Shown here piece by piece: positions 53,445-64,000 of a DNA stretch of 64,000 nt. The stretch's first letter is position 1. Each line of letters begins with the position of its first letter. Both the position numbers and the translations under genes were made by a program. The notes under the pieces were generated by a model. It made no database searches, had not been told where the DNA came from, and was given only the letters and a program-made list of their open reading frames with translations. This stretch comes from Thozetella sp. PMI_491 (lineage: Eukaryota > Ascomycota > Sordariomycetes > Chaetosphaeriales > Chaetosphaeriaceae): the NCBI GenBank assembly GCA_021432635.1, contig MU270028.1, forward strand, positions 1,116,323-1,180,322, written 5' to 3'.

Positions 53445-55040
53445 GCAGCAATTGAAGATGAAATACTATGCACCCCGCTTTCTATCGGAGTGTTGTTGGA
53501 TCCCATATAGCGGCGGGTACCTAAGTAAGCCTGGACCCTAACCCTAAGATCCCCTATATTGGGGGGTCTACAACCACCACACCTAAGATCGTATGCCCTT
53601 ATATATATATTTAAAAAAAAATGAAGCGGTCAGCTGGCGCATTGGATATATTAAATCGTTCTAAAAGTAATAAAAGGAAAAAAATAACAGCCAGCGAGCC
53701 AGTTGACCCTCCACCCCTCCCCCAGCATACCACACTAGTAATATCCACTATATCTACGCGAACGCGTCGCCTAAAAGATCTTAAACTTAGCAAAGCTATA
53801 CTGGCTCTCGAGAGGAGCTCTTTCGTTCAATTAATGAATGAGTATTTACTAGTGGGTATGCCCTTATAAGCGGCAAATCTTTTAAGTAAAAATCTAGAAA
53901 GCAAGTAATTACGTATGCTTGTGATCGACGAGGCTAACCAGTAGACCTAATTACCCCTATCAACGATAAACAGCTACACGTAGAACCAGTGCTAGTTCTT
54001 AATACTAGCTAAAGAAGCTCTTGATAAGACCAGTTAGACTTTTTACTATCGACCAAATCTGTAACACTCGATTTATAACTATAAGCTACGTCCTGATAAG
54101 CTAGCTTATCTAGTTCACCTTCACTTATATATGGCAGATTAAGAAGTAATTGTCGTAAAGTCTGGTGAATCGCAGGGAGGACCCGATCGTGGACGAGAGC
54201 TTCGTGCGGGGATCCGTATGAGGATATTAAGCAGGGAGCGTAGCTACTCGTTGCGTGGAGCTGATCGTCAGGATCATAATGATGGTTAAGATGTAAAGAT
54301 TGATCAGGATTTGGAAGCACAAGCGTAGAATGTATGGGAACGAGCAGGTGGAGCGTAGCGTGATTGTGTTAGAACAGCATGCGTGCTTGACCATATGCCC
54401 ACATACGTGGAGATGCGGTCAACAATATAAGTTTGGCTGCGTTACACTCCAACGGGAACCCATATATGGGAAATGCTAGGGCCCAGTCGCATTTCTGCCC
54501 CAGATCTATAAGAATATACCTGGGAAGGCCATCATATATCCTAAGAGGATCCCTCTCTGTTGCAGAGATGGTTCACTTATAAGTGGCTGCGCTATAGGCT
54601 ATCTAAGATTGAGAATCAAGCATTCGCCACCTATACTTCACCTATACTCAGTCGGAACGTAGTATTTCCACACTCATCCCCATATCGGTACAGGGAAGCT
54701 TCAAGAACAATACTGTGACACCCTGCTAATAAAATTTCTATACTTAGGTATCTGTACCTTAGGTATACACCACTTGCAACGCGGGGTCTGCGACTCCCAA
54801 TGTAAATTGGTCACCTGCAAAGGGACTGGTGCTCGCCCACATTTACCGCGTGTCGATGATGTCATCGGGCAGCCACACTTGGCCTCCCGCGTCTTACTTC
54901 AGGCCACTGGGAGCCATTAAAGTTGCCATGATTTATCGCCGTTACGGAATTTTGAGAAGCGCACCCGCGGCTTATTTTACCATATTTCAAGCGTTTTGGC
55001 ATGGAGCATATACGCATGCACGGGGACGCTACACTTAACC
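53445..55040. other. Intergenic with scattered repeat remains
   Basis: Frames at 53621-53869 plus (82 codons, ATG, basic N-terminus RSKSNKRKK) and 54320-54009 minus (non-ATG start) may be scraps of transposon genes; neither was identified. Near 53533 there are two CCCTAA units, and at about 53548-53570 an imperfect palindrome (agatcccc...ggggggtct). No supported gene. Confidence 0.4.
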
Positions 55041-56255
55041 ATGAGCGTGGACGACCCTAGACTACCCGCGGTGGACCCGGTCCCCCTAACCCGAGATTCT
55101 CTGCATCAGCTTGAGCTTGAACAAATGCGCCTGTGCGGTGAGCCAAGTGATGGCTCGCCGCGATATATCCCAAGCCGATCGGATGATTCCAAAACTCCGT
55201 CTGAGGGATCGACGAAGGAGCTATACCCTGCGCGCGCCCCTCGGGGTATGCCACAAATCGCGCGAGGGGACGTTTTAGGGCAACTGCGTGGCAGCAAACC
55301 TAAGGCACAAGAGAAACCTTCCTTAGAACAAGACTCTCTAAAATACGACCACGACTCGCCCCTTCCGGAGTCTAGTTCCTCGCAGGCATGGTTCGGCTAC
55401 AGCAGACAGAACTCAAAAGAGCCATGGAGAAAGTCAGTATACGATCGTGAAAATGAAGAGTACGGCAAGGAAAGTACACGTTCTGGCGATGCGATAGATG
55501 GCTCAATCTCGACAAATGGCAAAGTATTACCCACTCCCGAGGAGGTTCCAAATCGAGAGCAGGCGTTTCCTCGAGACCGAAGCGACCAAGGCTCTAGCTC
55601 ACGTGTTCATGAGCCTTCTACGAACGCAGCCAGACCACCTCGCATCGAACCTTATACTGGGCTTAACCATGCACAATTCCCGCTCCATCATGCTGTTGAT
55701 AGCATCACGGAATTAAGCAACTACTTGGCGGCGTCCGATTACATCATATCGCTAGGCGGGCCTAGACAGCCCGATACAAGATATGGCATCATCATTGTAC
55801 CAGCAGGCGAAGAGCAACTTCTCTTCTCCGCGCGCCCTAACATCGGTGCCTCTTCTGAAGCCTTGGTACCTAATCTGGATAGCTCCACCCCCCTAGAGGA
55901 GAAGGGAAAGAACGCCGAAGAAGCGGTAGAGAACGATGCCATTGCTGCATCGTCAATAAAGCTCGAAGAGGCACTCTCGGAAAATGCCAGTACAGAGCAG
56001 CCGGTGGTCGTCCAGGCGCGCCAGACTCTCGATTCTCTCCTGGCCCAGAAGCCCAAGCCAAAGAGGCTGCGTTCGCTTGCAAAGTCCATCTTTGATCGGC
56101 CTAAAAAGCTGACCAACGATGAAAAGGCGATCGATGATGACACAATCCGCCGATCTTTGCTGCTGGAGATTGCAAGGGTGGCAGCAAGCTTGGCAACCGA
56201 AGAAACAACTGAGAATTCTACAAAGGACCCTTACGCCCGGGCCGAGAAGGACTGA
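55041..56255 (+). CDS. Hypothetical protein, 404 residues, mostly disordered
   Basis: Single open frame from ATG 55041 to TGA 56253-56255. The N-terminal 220 residues are polar and rich in Ser, Pro, Arg and Asp (low complexity). A more ordered part around 225-280 includes YTGLNHAQFPLHHAVDSI, SNYLAASDYIISLGGP and YGIIIVPAGEEQLLFSA. A Glu/Ala-rich helical stretch and a basic KPKPKRLRSLAKSIFDRPKK patch (possible nuclear signal) follow, and the end has a TIRRSLLLEIARVAASLA helix. No domain recognised. The preceding in-frame extension begins on TTG and was not used. No stops, so likely expressed. Confidence 0.6.
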   Translation: MSVDDPRLPAVDPVPLTRDSLHQLELEQMRLCGEPSDGSPRYIPSRSDDSKTPSEGSTKELYPARAPRGMPQIARGDVLGQLRGSKPKAQEKPSLEQDSLKYDHDSPLPESSSSQAWFGYSRQNSKEPWRKSVYDRENEEYGKESTRSGDAIDGSISTNGKVLPTPEEVPNREQAFPRDRSDQGSSSRVHEPSTNAARPPRIEPYTGLNHAQFPLHHAVDSITELSNYLAASDYIISLGGPRQPDTRYGIIIVPAGEEQLLFSARPNIGASSEALVPNLDSSTPLEEKGKNAEEAVENDAIAASSIKLEEALSENASTEQPVVVQARQTLDSLLAQKPKPKRLRSLAKSIFDRPKKLTNDEKAIDDDTIRRSLLLEIARVAASLATEETTENSTKDPYARAEKD

Positions 56256-57106
56256 GGCTATCACTTTTACATTTGACAGGTAATTAAAGCATATAACTAC
56301 TGTATCGCCTTTACCTAGACTCGGCCATCCTTCACACTTCATTCCGAAATTTATCGAGGGGCATCTCAGAGGCGAAAGATTGCGAGGACTTGTTTTGTAT
56401 GTGCAGAGTGAGACAGGGTGTGGCGAAAGGAGCCAGCGATAACTCCGCATGGGAATCTCTCAATTAAATTTGGTTGGTATTAGGTCGACCACACCACCGC
56501 AGCGAAGAGTCTGGTAATTCGATGAGGAGCTCTCTGGTGCAAATGTGCAAGTATGCATCATCATTTCAACAGCATTATAATTGGTACGGGTATCTGTGCC
56601 CCTGACCAATTATAGTGCTGAATAACCCTAGCTTAGCTGTAACCATTACTTGATTGGCAGCGGCTGCTCTCACGCTGCAACGACTGTTACAGAATTCACC
56701 CAATGTCGACCATTTTGCCCCTTACGTGTGTGACATACTTCAGGCAGCAATAGGCTTTGATAAATGTGCAGAGCTGTGTATGGCGTCGCCCATAACACAC
56801 CGAATAATTAACGTAGGTATAAATCATTCATGTTGCATCGAGCTTGGCACATGTGCAGCATACATTCGCTGCTCCTATAACTGTCCGGGAGGCCCCTGTG
56901 TGCAATCATAACTAGAATACTCTATTTCATGATACTGAGGGCTTACTTGGTACCCTTGCACCTACTCCAATCATGCTATAAGATGCCGGCGCGATACAGT
57001 GCAGCTAGCTAACTTTCTCTACCCCCTGAATACCTCTAAAGGCGCAGCATGCCAACAGGAGGGCTAAAGACGGTCTAAAGAATCAACAATAGCACACCCA
57101 TTCGCG
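56256..57106. other. Intergenic with a small Cys-rich reading frame (56654-56911 plus)
   Basis: The 85-codon frame ends in a segment with nine Cys in about 60 residues, including CC and spaced single Cys, the look of a small secreted protein. It begins on TTG, not ATG; ttggcag at 56655-56661 could be a splice acceptor, so it may be a second exon. No upstream exon with a signal peptide was found with confidence. The rest holds nothing recognised. Confidence 0.3.
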
Positions 57107-57961
57107 ATGTCCAGTCTGTTAGTTGGGGTTTCTACAAAGCGAAAACGGGCCTCAAGCGAAGAGGGAAATACGGCAGACTCAAAGAGACCCTTTGTCGACC
57201 ATTTCGGCCATCCTACCGACGATGCAACTCAGAAGAAGTTCCTTCCATGTCCCTTTGCAAATCAGGATCCTCTGAGAAATCAGGGCTGCGCGCATATGAG
57301 GCTAAAGGGAGTTGCAAAGCTAAAACGTCATCTATTAAGACGACACACGAGCCCTAAATTTCACAACACTCAGATGGCCGATTTCCAGGATAAAGACATC
57401 TTTTCCATTCATGGAGGCTCATGTCCCCAAGATACTCTCCCTGGCGAGGCCGTGGGCAGGCTCACACTTACCCAGGAAGATGAGATTCGCAGAGGGTGGC
57501 CGCCAACAATGTCCGCAAGGGAGAAGTGCTATGCTATATGGGATATCGTGTATCCGGATGCCCCCAAGCCAGATTTTCCCCATGTAAGCATGGACGAGAT
57601 CAACAAGCCTACACAATTTTTAACATCTATTTGCGATCGGGAATCATATGCTCTGATGGAAGAACTCGGAAAATCAGGGTTTCATCTTACAGCTTTCAAT
57701 GGCGACGACGAAAAGGCTATACGGGCAGCGATGTCTCGTGCTTTAAACATTTTCCTTCGAAAATTCCTCTCAGAACTAGAGAACCCCATCACTAAAAGCC
57801 TAATTTCCAACTTCGATTCCAAAGGCTTAACACTCGCGGGAATTTCCTCTACAGACAGCTGCACCGGGGTTTACAGTCTCGAGGACGACAGCTCGGATAA
57901 GCTTTTTGCCCAGTCTCTGAACGAGGAGGATGCGCTTTTACCTGTATATACAAACAATTAG
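57107..57961 (+). CDS. Member of the CxxC/HLxRRH zinc-finger family, shortened
   Basis: Intronless, 284 residues from ATG 57107. Landmarks: basic KRKR near the N-terminus, FLPCPFANQDPLRNQGC, a LKRHLLRRHTSP helix, then EKCYAIWDIVYPDAPKPDFPHVSMDE, matching the W..I..ILFP block of the gene at 42671. The second finger (CPRC...H...C) expected after HLLRRH is missing or degenerate; only one later Cys (GGSCPQ) is seen. The C-terminal half has a helix AIRAAMSRALNIFLRKFL similar in place to the LEAALRRGLDALFDHF helix of that gene. Same fold family, probably nuclear; function unknown. The loss of the finger may mean altered or lost binding. Confidence 0.7.
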   Translation: MSSLLVGVSTKRKRASSEEGNTADSKRPFVDHFGHPTDDATQKKFLPCPFANQDPLRNQGCAHMRLKGVAKLKRHLLRRHTSPKFHNTQMADFQDKDIFSIHGGSCPQDTLPGEAVGRLTLTQEDEIRRGWPPTMSAREKCYAIWDIVYPDAPKPDFPHVSMDEINKPTQFLTSICDRESYALMEELGKSGFHLTAFNGDDEKAIRAAMSRALNIFLRKFLSELENPITKSLISNFDSKGLTLAGISSTDSCTGVYSLEDDSSDKLFAQSLNEEDALLPVYTNN

Positions 57962-60900
57962 GAATATAATGCACTCGAACGTGGAAGCATTTCACTACAA
58001 CAAAGGCTACAGCTTGGGCTTGTAAGCTTAGCTAGCTGTTCTGTTGGAGAATAATCGAAGATTAGGTACTCTAGATGCAGACCGATTTGAACGCCTGATT
58101 GTTAGACCATGGAATATTCTACGCTAAGGTAACCCGTTTATGTTTTTTTCGCTAAACAAGAGTGATTCAGCACTCGGAGATTATACCTATAAATGCCGTC
58201 TTGATGTTGGCCATCGGAAAATGCCAGCCTGTACCCATAACTTTTGGAACCTTAAATCACCCCCGTCGAGTACACTTCACTTTTAGCGGGGCTGATGTAC
58301 TTCTCGAAGTTCATTTTACACACAAAATGCGTTCAGGCCGCACATTACCACGAGATGCGGAGCTCCAGGTGCTGGTAGGAACCCGATGCCAGCCCTAATC
58401 CTCCCCCCACCCCCTTTCCCCTCGAACCGCATCTAGAAGGCTCAGTCGATACAAATGAGTTTTACGCTTATGTTTTACAACAGCTAGGTCTAGGATTAGC
58501 GTTCTCAGAGGCATTGATACCCTCCCTAGAAGTCAATGACTTCAAAAATGAAATTTGTCGAATCGGCGCTAGATTGAGGACAAAGAACGGGAACGTCTCG
58601 CTGTAAGTATTGAGACTTCAGAAGATTCATTTTTGGGAGAATTTGGACTTCATTGATCAGAATATCCTAGAAAGAAAGATGCGGTGTAAAGAATCCGGAA
58701 AAAAACCATGTGTGAAGTCCTGGGTGAATTCTAGAAGACCGAGAACAGTAGATACATGTGAAACAGTGACACATGGCATGGTTATTCTAGGTTATCAGTA
58801 ACCATAGAGATTTAGAGTGGTTGCCGTACCGAAGCAAAGGGAGTGGTGATGGTGAAATACTAAGAAATGGTGCATAGAACGAAGGTTTTCTCGGTTATCC
58901 TGCCTGGCCTAGCTTCATAAGTGTCAACCTTCCTTACCCGTAACTGATATGGGCATCCTTCATACCCGAGTAGCTACTATATTCTTCGTATGTATCGCGT
59001 AATCTAAATTGAGACCTGTCTTTCAGTTATAACAACAGCGATAGAAGCACCATAGGTCATACACTAATCACAGCACCGATATCTGATTCCAAACGAAGTT
59101 TAATCCTGTTTCTTCTGGACGGAGTTAAAATCGAGCATAAATTTATTGTGTATAGCTGGAGCAGATCCGTCATTGTAGCTCAGGTCTCTAGCCAATAGCT
59201 TTAGCGCCACGTGTCAAGACATAGAAGTAATCCTGCTGCTGCCGTATCTGGAGGGAATTGGCAATAGCGACGGGCTCGCCATCTATATCCAGGACAGCTG
59301 GGTGTCTTTGGTCCGGGTACCTAGTAAGAGTAATTAATAAGGCCAGGAATATTGATACATCTCAGCCGATACGGTTATTGCCTGCTGGTCCCAGAGCTAA
59401 GCACCAACTCTAAGTAAATCCTTATCTTGATGCCTATTGGTAATATTCGGGCTTGGCTGGCTCACCGAGGCAGGCTGGTCTTTATTGGACGTGATCGAGG
59501 GTTTTTTCTTAAGGTCACTCTTATGCCTACTGCGTCTGAGAACAATTTTTAGATCGTGTGACTTAGATTGAGGGATTTCATCTGAGCGGTCAGGTGTGGC
59601 AGGAGACTGGGCATCTCTTGGTGAACAGTCTTGAACAGAGCAGGCCTGATGCTAAAGAGGGTTATTGACAGGGCTGTGGCCAACTGTGAGACAGCTTGAT
59701 AAGATAGCAATGGGAGCCGAGCTGGAAGACGGCAAGGGCTGTGAATATATGCCGCGGTGTCCGCAGAGATTCTTGTTGCTTTGAGCAGTAGACGTGGGCG
59801 GTATTTATATGCATTTCAACCTATGCAATACCTATCTCGGTCAAGATGTCGGCCATCACTAACGCTCTGACATCCCGGGTCCAAACAAGCTGGGGAGCAA
59901 TTCGCAATTTAAGACTAGAGATTTCCAATTGGTCAGATTTGGTCCAAGCACAAAAATATCATGTCAAATGTAATCAACTCTCCGTCCTGCGTCTGACCTA
60001 GCAGCCATCTATTGGGCAGATCACCCAAGAAAAGCGCAAACGACGGCGAGATTCATCGGTCTGCAGCCCGGATCCCACATCAAGAATTGCGGCGAGTGAC
60101 TTCCGCAGGGTAAGGAAGTCCCGCCATGAACATTAATTGGGCAGATTTCGGTCAGGTTGGTAAACGTGCATCCACGGGCAGCTATGAAGAAGCGTGCCTC
60201 TCTGACCTACCAGACTCGAAGTTGGGGGTTAGGTGGAGCAGGCCAATAATATGTCTGAGAATCTACCAGTGCTAATAGAAGCACAACTTTCTCACTGCGT
60301 CTCAAATATTCCAACATTGGTACCCTTCCTGAGTTACGGGTTACAGGCTTAGTGGCTGCCCAACCAAAACCATTATATGCTCCAGATCCGCCCGCATAGT
60401 TGCGCACGCACGATGATTGGCACTCGGCCAACAATGCTGCCACCCGTCCACCTCTCCTCCCTCGAGCAGTTGCCAAACGATAGTTAGCTGCAATCAGCCT
60501 AGACTGCCACAATTTCCCGATTGCTCGCACGTGGAGCGGGACTTTTTGCAAAGGGGTCGTTTGACGAGTTCGACACAGGAAACTATGGCTCATAACCCGG
60601 GCGTTGTGATAGAAGCCAAGTGCTAGACCCTCTGCAGCTCTTTCCGAAAGGATATGTGCAAAACACACGGTTTTCTCGCATTTGTCGTCCTCCCCCCTAA
60701 ACCCGAACAGCTCGTAGAGCTTTCCCAATCAAAACCACAAATAATGAAGGCAATTTTATGAGAGACAGGGCAACTGTTGTTCTATCTGCCGCGTGAGCGA
60801 GGAAAGCCTACGAGTACCTACCTAGGTGTACAGCGGTGTAGGCCCGTGCAGGTTAAAGGATAGGACGGTAAAATGGTGGAGTCAAAGGGTGAAAGAGTGA

Positions 60901-62230
60901 GCCGGCGTAGCTTTCGACTGCGTGAGTTTTGGAAATAATTATTATTTGTGAAGGTCGACGAGCAAATGCCGCTTGATCATAGGTAGCTCAGGGGGTAGCT
61001 TACCCTCACGTCCAGGACCATCGAGGTTAGCGAGCACCTCACGACCTGCGCTCAGTCGAACCAATGTACGACCTCAATGAGCTTTAGCCATGTCACACCA
61101 TAGAAGCATCGAAGGAAAGCTATCACGGCCAAGACAACTGAAACGCCGTCAACCTATCTCCTAATGCCCCAAGTCGAGGAGAGCAGCTGCCACGTAAGCC
61201 TATATCTAAGACCTCGACCAACTTCTTCACCTATGAACTAAAGGTATTTATCTTAGTACATCTACTTCTATCAAGATATTTCCTGGTAAGATTCCTCTTT
61301 CATTTAACCAGGTATTTAATTGACACGACTATTAACCCCGTAATAAATTCTAATTCTCATATAATTCGTCATATAAACAACATTTATATTATTTAAATAA
61401 TAGAATTCAATATTTCGATCAAAACCTTCCTCTGAATCTTACGCTTCAAATCTAATATTCTTTCTCAGAATAGAAACAATTCTAAAGTCAGAGGCAAAAT
61501 GGGTGTCGCTAAATTTTCCAGTCAACTTTTTTAAGGCTTCGGGGTAAGCCTGTGGCTTGTGTGGCTTTGAGGATCCACCTCTTGCAGAAGGTATTACTAG
61601 TACAGTTCGTAACGCAACCTCAGGACTGACAAAACCGCTCAAAAGTTGATCTATCCTTTTATCATTTTCAGAATCACGGCTCCCGTATCAGCCACAACTA
61701 TGGCGTCGTTACTGGGCGTTGCAAGCGGTCCTGTCATGTAATCAAGGCAAGATCATTTCCAATTGCCTCTTCGCTCAACTACGAAGAGGCTGTATGACCA
61801 CTTCCCTGGAATTTCTACGACTTTCTATGGGCTTATCTATCCCTCGCTTTGGCAACTTTAGCATCGAAACTTAAACCACACCATATATCCAAGCACCATG
61901 ATTATTTAAGATCGGCTCCGTCAAGTCAACACAGTTCGTTGGTAATATACGCTACTAGTAAGGCTGTATACGTTGGTCGCCAATAGGCTAGAAGATCCGG
62001 AAATGCCTAAAGGGGAAGAACATTCCGAAGAACAGAGCTGCACTAGATTTATTAAGTCCATCGACCTATAATAGCTAAAGATGATAGGGTATTTGGATGC
62101 TGTAGACCTAGGACGCGTCCCCTGGCCCGAGCACAAGCCTGCATCAATGCCAAAGCGTCTGCATGTCGACCTTGACTTTTCCAAGTGAAAGCCAGGTTGC
62201 TCATGCTTATCAGCGTGTCGGGACGAGTTC
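57962..62230. other. Long gene-poor stretch
   Basis: About 4.3 kb without a supported gene. Frames at 58162-58398 and 58610-58801 plus have no domain. A minus frame 60728-60207 (173 codons) starts on TTG and was not recognised; it may be part of a spliced or decayed gene (about 0.2). Around 61,300-61,480 the sequence is AT-rich. No RNA gene was noticed. Confidence 0.4.
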
Positions 62231-64000
62231 TCAGAGCCCGCGTGACGCGGGCACTCGTTGAGAGTAATCAGTCTTTTTTTTTAATTATCTGTAAGTAAGA
62301 CCTCTGGATACATAATATTGCAGGATGATTGTTCTCTTAGAGGAAGAAGAAGAAAGACATTGCGGATATCTCTAGCTTGAGACATTACGACGTAGAATTG
62401 ACCGTGAGAAAACACCGGTTCTTGTAGATCTATCCCGATATATCCAAGCGATTAACCTTAAGCTTTGTTAATTGTTATAGCAAAGCAAAGGCGGAATGGA
62501 AATTGAAACCAAGATATTATATAAGGGTAATTAGCAGGAGAGCTAAACAACTTGATTTTGGGGATGAATATAATTTCGCCTTTAAAATCGCCTGTTAAAA
62601 TTCAAGCATAAACAACAGCCTTGCCAAGAGATATAATCACCAGCCGGGTACTATTATATAACCCACGTTTAGGAAAGAGGTTGTATAGTAGGATAACAGG
62701 ACAGCTAATCTTTAACTCTAACTTTAAAGGAGGGATAGATAAGAAGTCTAAAGATGTTAAAAGCTCTGGTGATATCAGTGTATTAGCTTCCTTACTATTA
62801 GGTTGCCTAGATTCCTTAATAGTATTAGTCGCTAAATAGGTATATATTTCTCTAGGTATCTATTGTATGATGTAGCTGTTGATATCTTTTACAGCTATAT
62901 TTTTAACTGTTAAGATTAATCAATCGGCTAAGATGGTATAGTTATATAAAGCTTTTATAAGGATGTAAAATAGGTAGATCTTATCATATAGTTTAGGCAG
63001 TAAGAAGAAGCGGCTTATATTTAAAGATATTTAAATAATACTATAGAAGTCTAGATTATAAGTAATATTGTATAACTACTTAATATATTACTAATTTAGT
63101 AGCTTTAGAGCTATAACTCTTATATTTCTTTAGAGGTATTAGATAGAAATATAGTCCTATAGGTAAGATGTTTATATGTAGGAACTAATTAATTAAGCTC
63201 TACTTCTTATACATACCACTAGTAGGATTTAAGCGAAATCACCTCTAAATACTATAGGTATATCTCTAAATAAAGCATCTTAATTATAAATATCTTATAG
63301 TATTTAATTAATAGCTTTAAAGTAATACTTATATTATATAGGTATTTTATCCTAGATAATTAGCTTTATCTAATAAAAGAGTTTAGCTTTATTAGATAAT
63401 CTAGAGGCTAAATATATTAAGTCTTTTGCTAAGTTATTTACTAGTATTTTAAAGTAAAAATAGGCTGTTCTACTACCTGGTAGAAGGAGAGCTATAATTC
63501 TTAACGATGCTATATATAGTATAATATCGTCTTAAAAATAATAATATATAGTAAGGCCTTTATATAAAAATGTTTTACTATTATCTCTAGGCCCTTAGAT
63601 AAAGTAATAAGCTTTAAGAGGTTACTCATTAATTACTATGATAATTTCTTTAAGTATAATATACTAGTCGTTATTAAAAGCTAAGATAATACTACTTGCT
63701 GTTTACTCTTGCTTAAGTTTATTATATTAAAGCTTTTTATTAATAAGATTATTATTATAATATTTGCCTTAATTATACTAATAAGTTAGTAAGTTAAAAT
63801 CAGCTGCTTCTCTACCGTGATCCGCTAGAGTAGTTGTAATTATATAAAGGCTATAGTCTATCTATAGTTTAGCAAAGTCTAGTAATACTTTATAGTTCTT
63901 AGGTAGGCGTTAAGGTAAATCATTATAAAGTAATTGGTAGAAATATTTCTATAGAGCTAAAGGGTCTAAGATATCTCTATAAAGGAGATATAATATAAAG
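62231..64000 (-). mobile_element. RIP-degraded Helitron (Pif1-like helicase), 3' end at left, runs off the window
   Basis: On the minus strand, translated across stops, the right part shows the Walker-A side of a Helitron Pif1 helicase (YIKALLY and following strands, about 63,450-63,570). The left part is better kept: LKISCPVILLYNL.PKRGLYNSTRLV, ILTGDFKGE, FRLCFAITINKA.G.SLGYIGIDL..PVFSHGQFYVVMSQARDIRNVFLLLP (about 62,340-62,740), the classic C-terminal helicase motifs. Mutation grows heavier to the right. A GC-rich hairpin, gcccgcg-tga-cgcgggc (62236-62252), follows the gene, with CTGA (CTRR type) right after it on the minus strand (62234-62231), as at Helitron 3' ends. The base after it is G, not the expected T, so the exact end is uncertain. 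The Rep domain is outside the window. Confidence 0.7.

Noticed and set aside
53533-53545. Telomere or telomeric repeat array
   Set aside because: Only two CCCTAA units, in the middle of the window with genes on both sides; too short to mean more than chance.
60207-60728. 173-codon minus-strand gene
   Set aside because: Starts on TTG, no ATG in frame until far inside, no domain; kept only as a remark in the gene-poor stretch.

Overview
The window is nuclear DNA from a filamentous ascomycete (Pezizomycotina). Genes carry many short spliceosomal introns (about 50-110 nt, GT...AG, CTAAC/CTGAC-like branch sites). Families are typically fungal (DHA1 and allantoate-permease-type MFS carriers, C2H2 plus fungal-specific transcription factor, S33/S53 peptidases, UstYa/DUF3328). 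Long AT-rich blocks are transposons destroyed by C-to-T and G-to-A changes in CpA/TpG context, the signature of repeat-induced point mutation (RIP). The exact genus cannot be told from the sequence alone. All gene models are manual splicings that keep frame and family motifs; none was tested by transcript data.

Layout. 1-3.4 kb: a partial exon at the edge and an MFS drug-type exporter (1407-3369). 3.4-6.8 kb: gene-poor, with a decayed hypothetical gene. 6.8-18.4 kb: a transposon graveyard holding a dispersed repeat, a tiny LTR-flanked (TRIM-like) element, a Ty1/copia pol relic, a complete but RIP-killed Ty3/gypsy chromovirus (9725-17507, 440-bp LTRs, GTATT target duplication) and a probable solo LTR. 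19.2-30.6 kb: a compact metabolic cluster: SDR, ACS-type MFS importer, HpcH/HpaI aldolase, RidA deaminase, 2-oxoglutarate/Fe(II) oxygenase and a C2H2/fungal_trans regulator, with palindromic GAGCTC-centred sites and an 11-bp triple repeat in the promoters. 31.8-35.1 kb: a second SDR facing a secreted S33 peptidase. 37.6-44.1 kb: a very long multi-exon gene (bZIP, fungal CxxC/HLxRRH zinc finger, a serine-less acyl-carrier-like segment, a conserved fungal region of unknown function) followed 55 bp later by a second zinc-finger gene that may be its last exon. 44.7-45.6 kb: an S53 sedolisin pseudogene.

46.3-48.7 kb is the most interesting part: a secreted precursor with five EEDLLLL repeats, each ending in a Kex2 site (KR/RR), divergently transcribed from a UstYa-family (DUF3328) oxidase with both HxxHC motifs. 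This is a minimal dikaritin/victorin-like RiPP locus. The repeat core has no aromatic residue, unlike ustiloxin, phomopsin or asperipin, so the product would be new.

48.7-57 kb: solo LTR, second copy of the dispersed repeat, two intact hypothetical genes, a small Cys-rich reading frame. 57.1-58 kb: a third gene of the zinc-finger family. 58-64 kb: gene-poor, ending in a RIP-decayed Helitron helicase on the minus strand that runs off the window.
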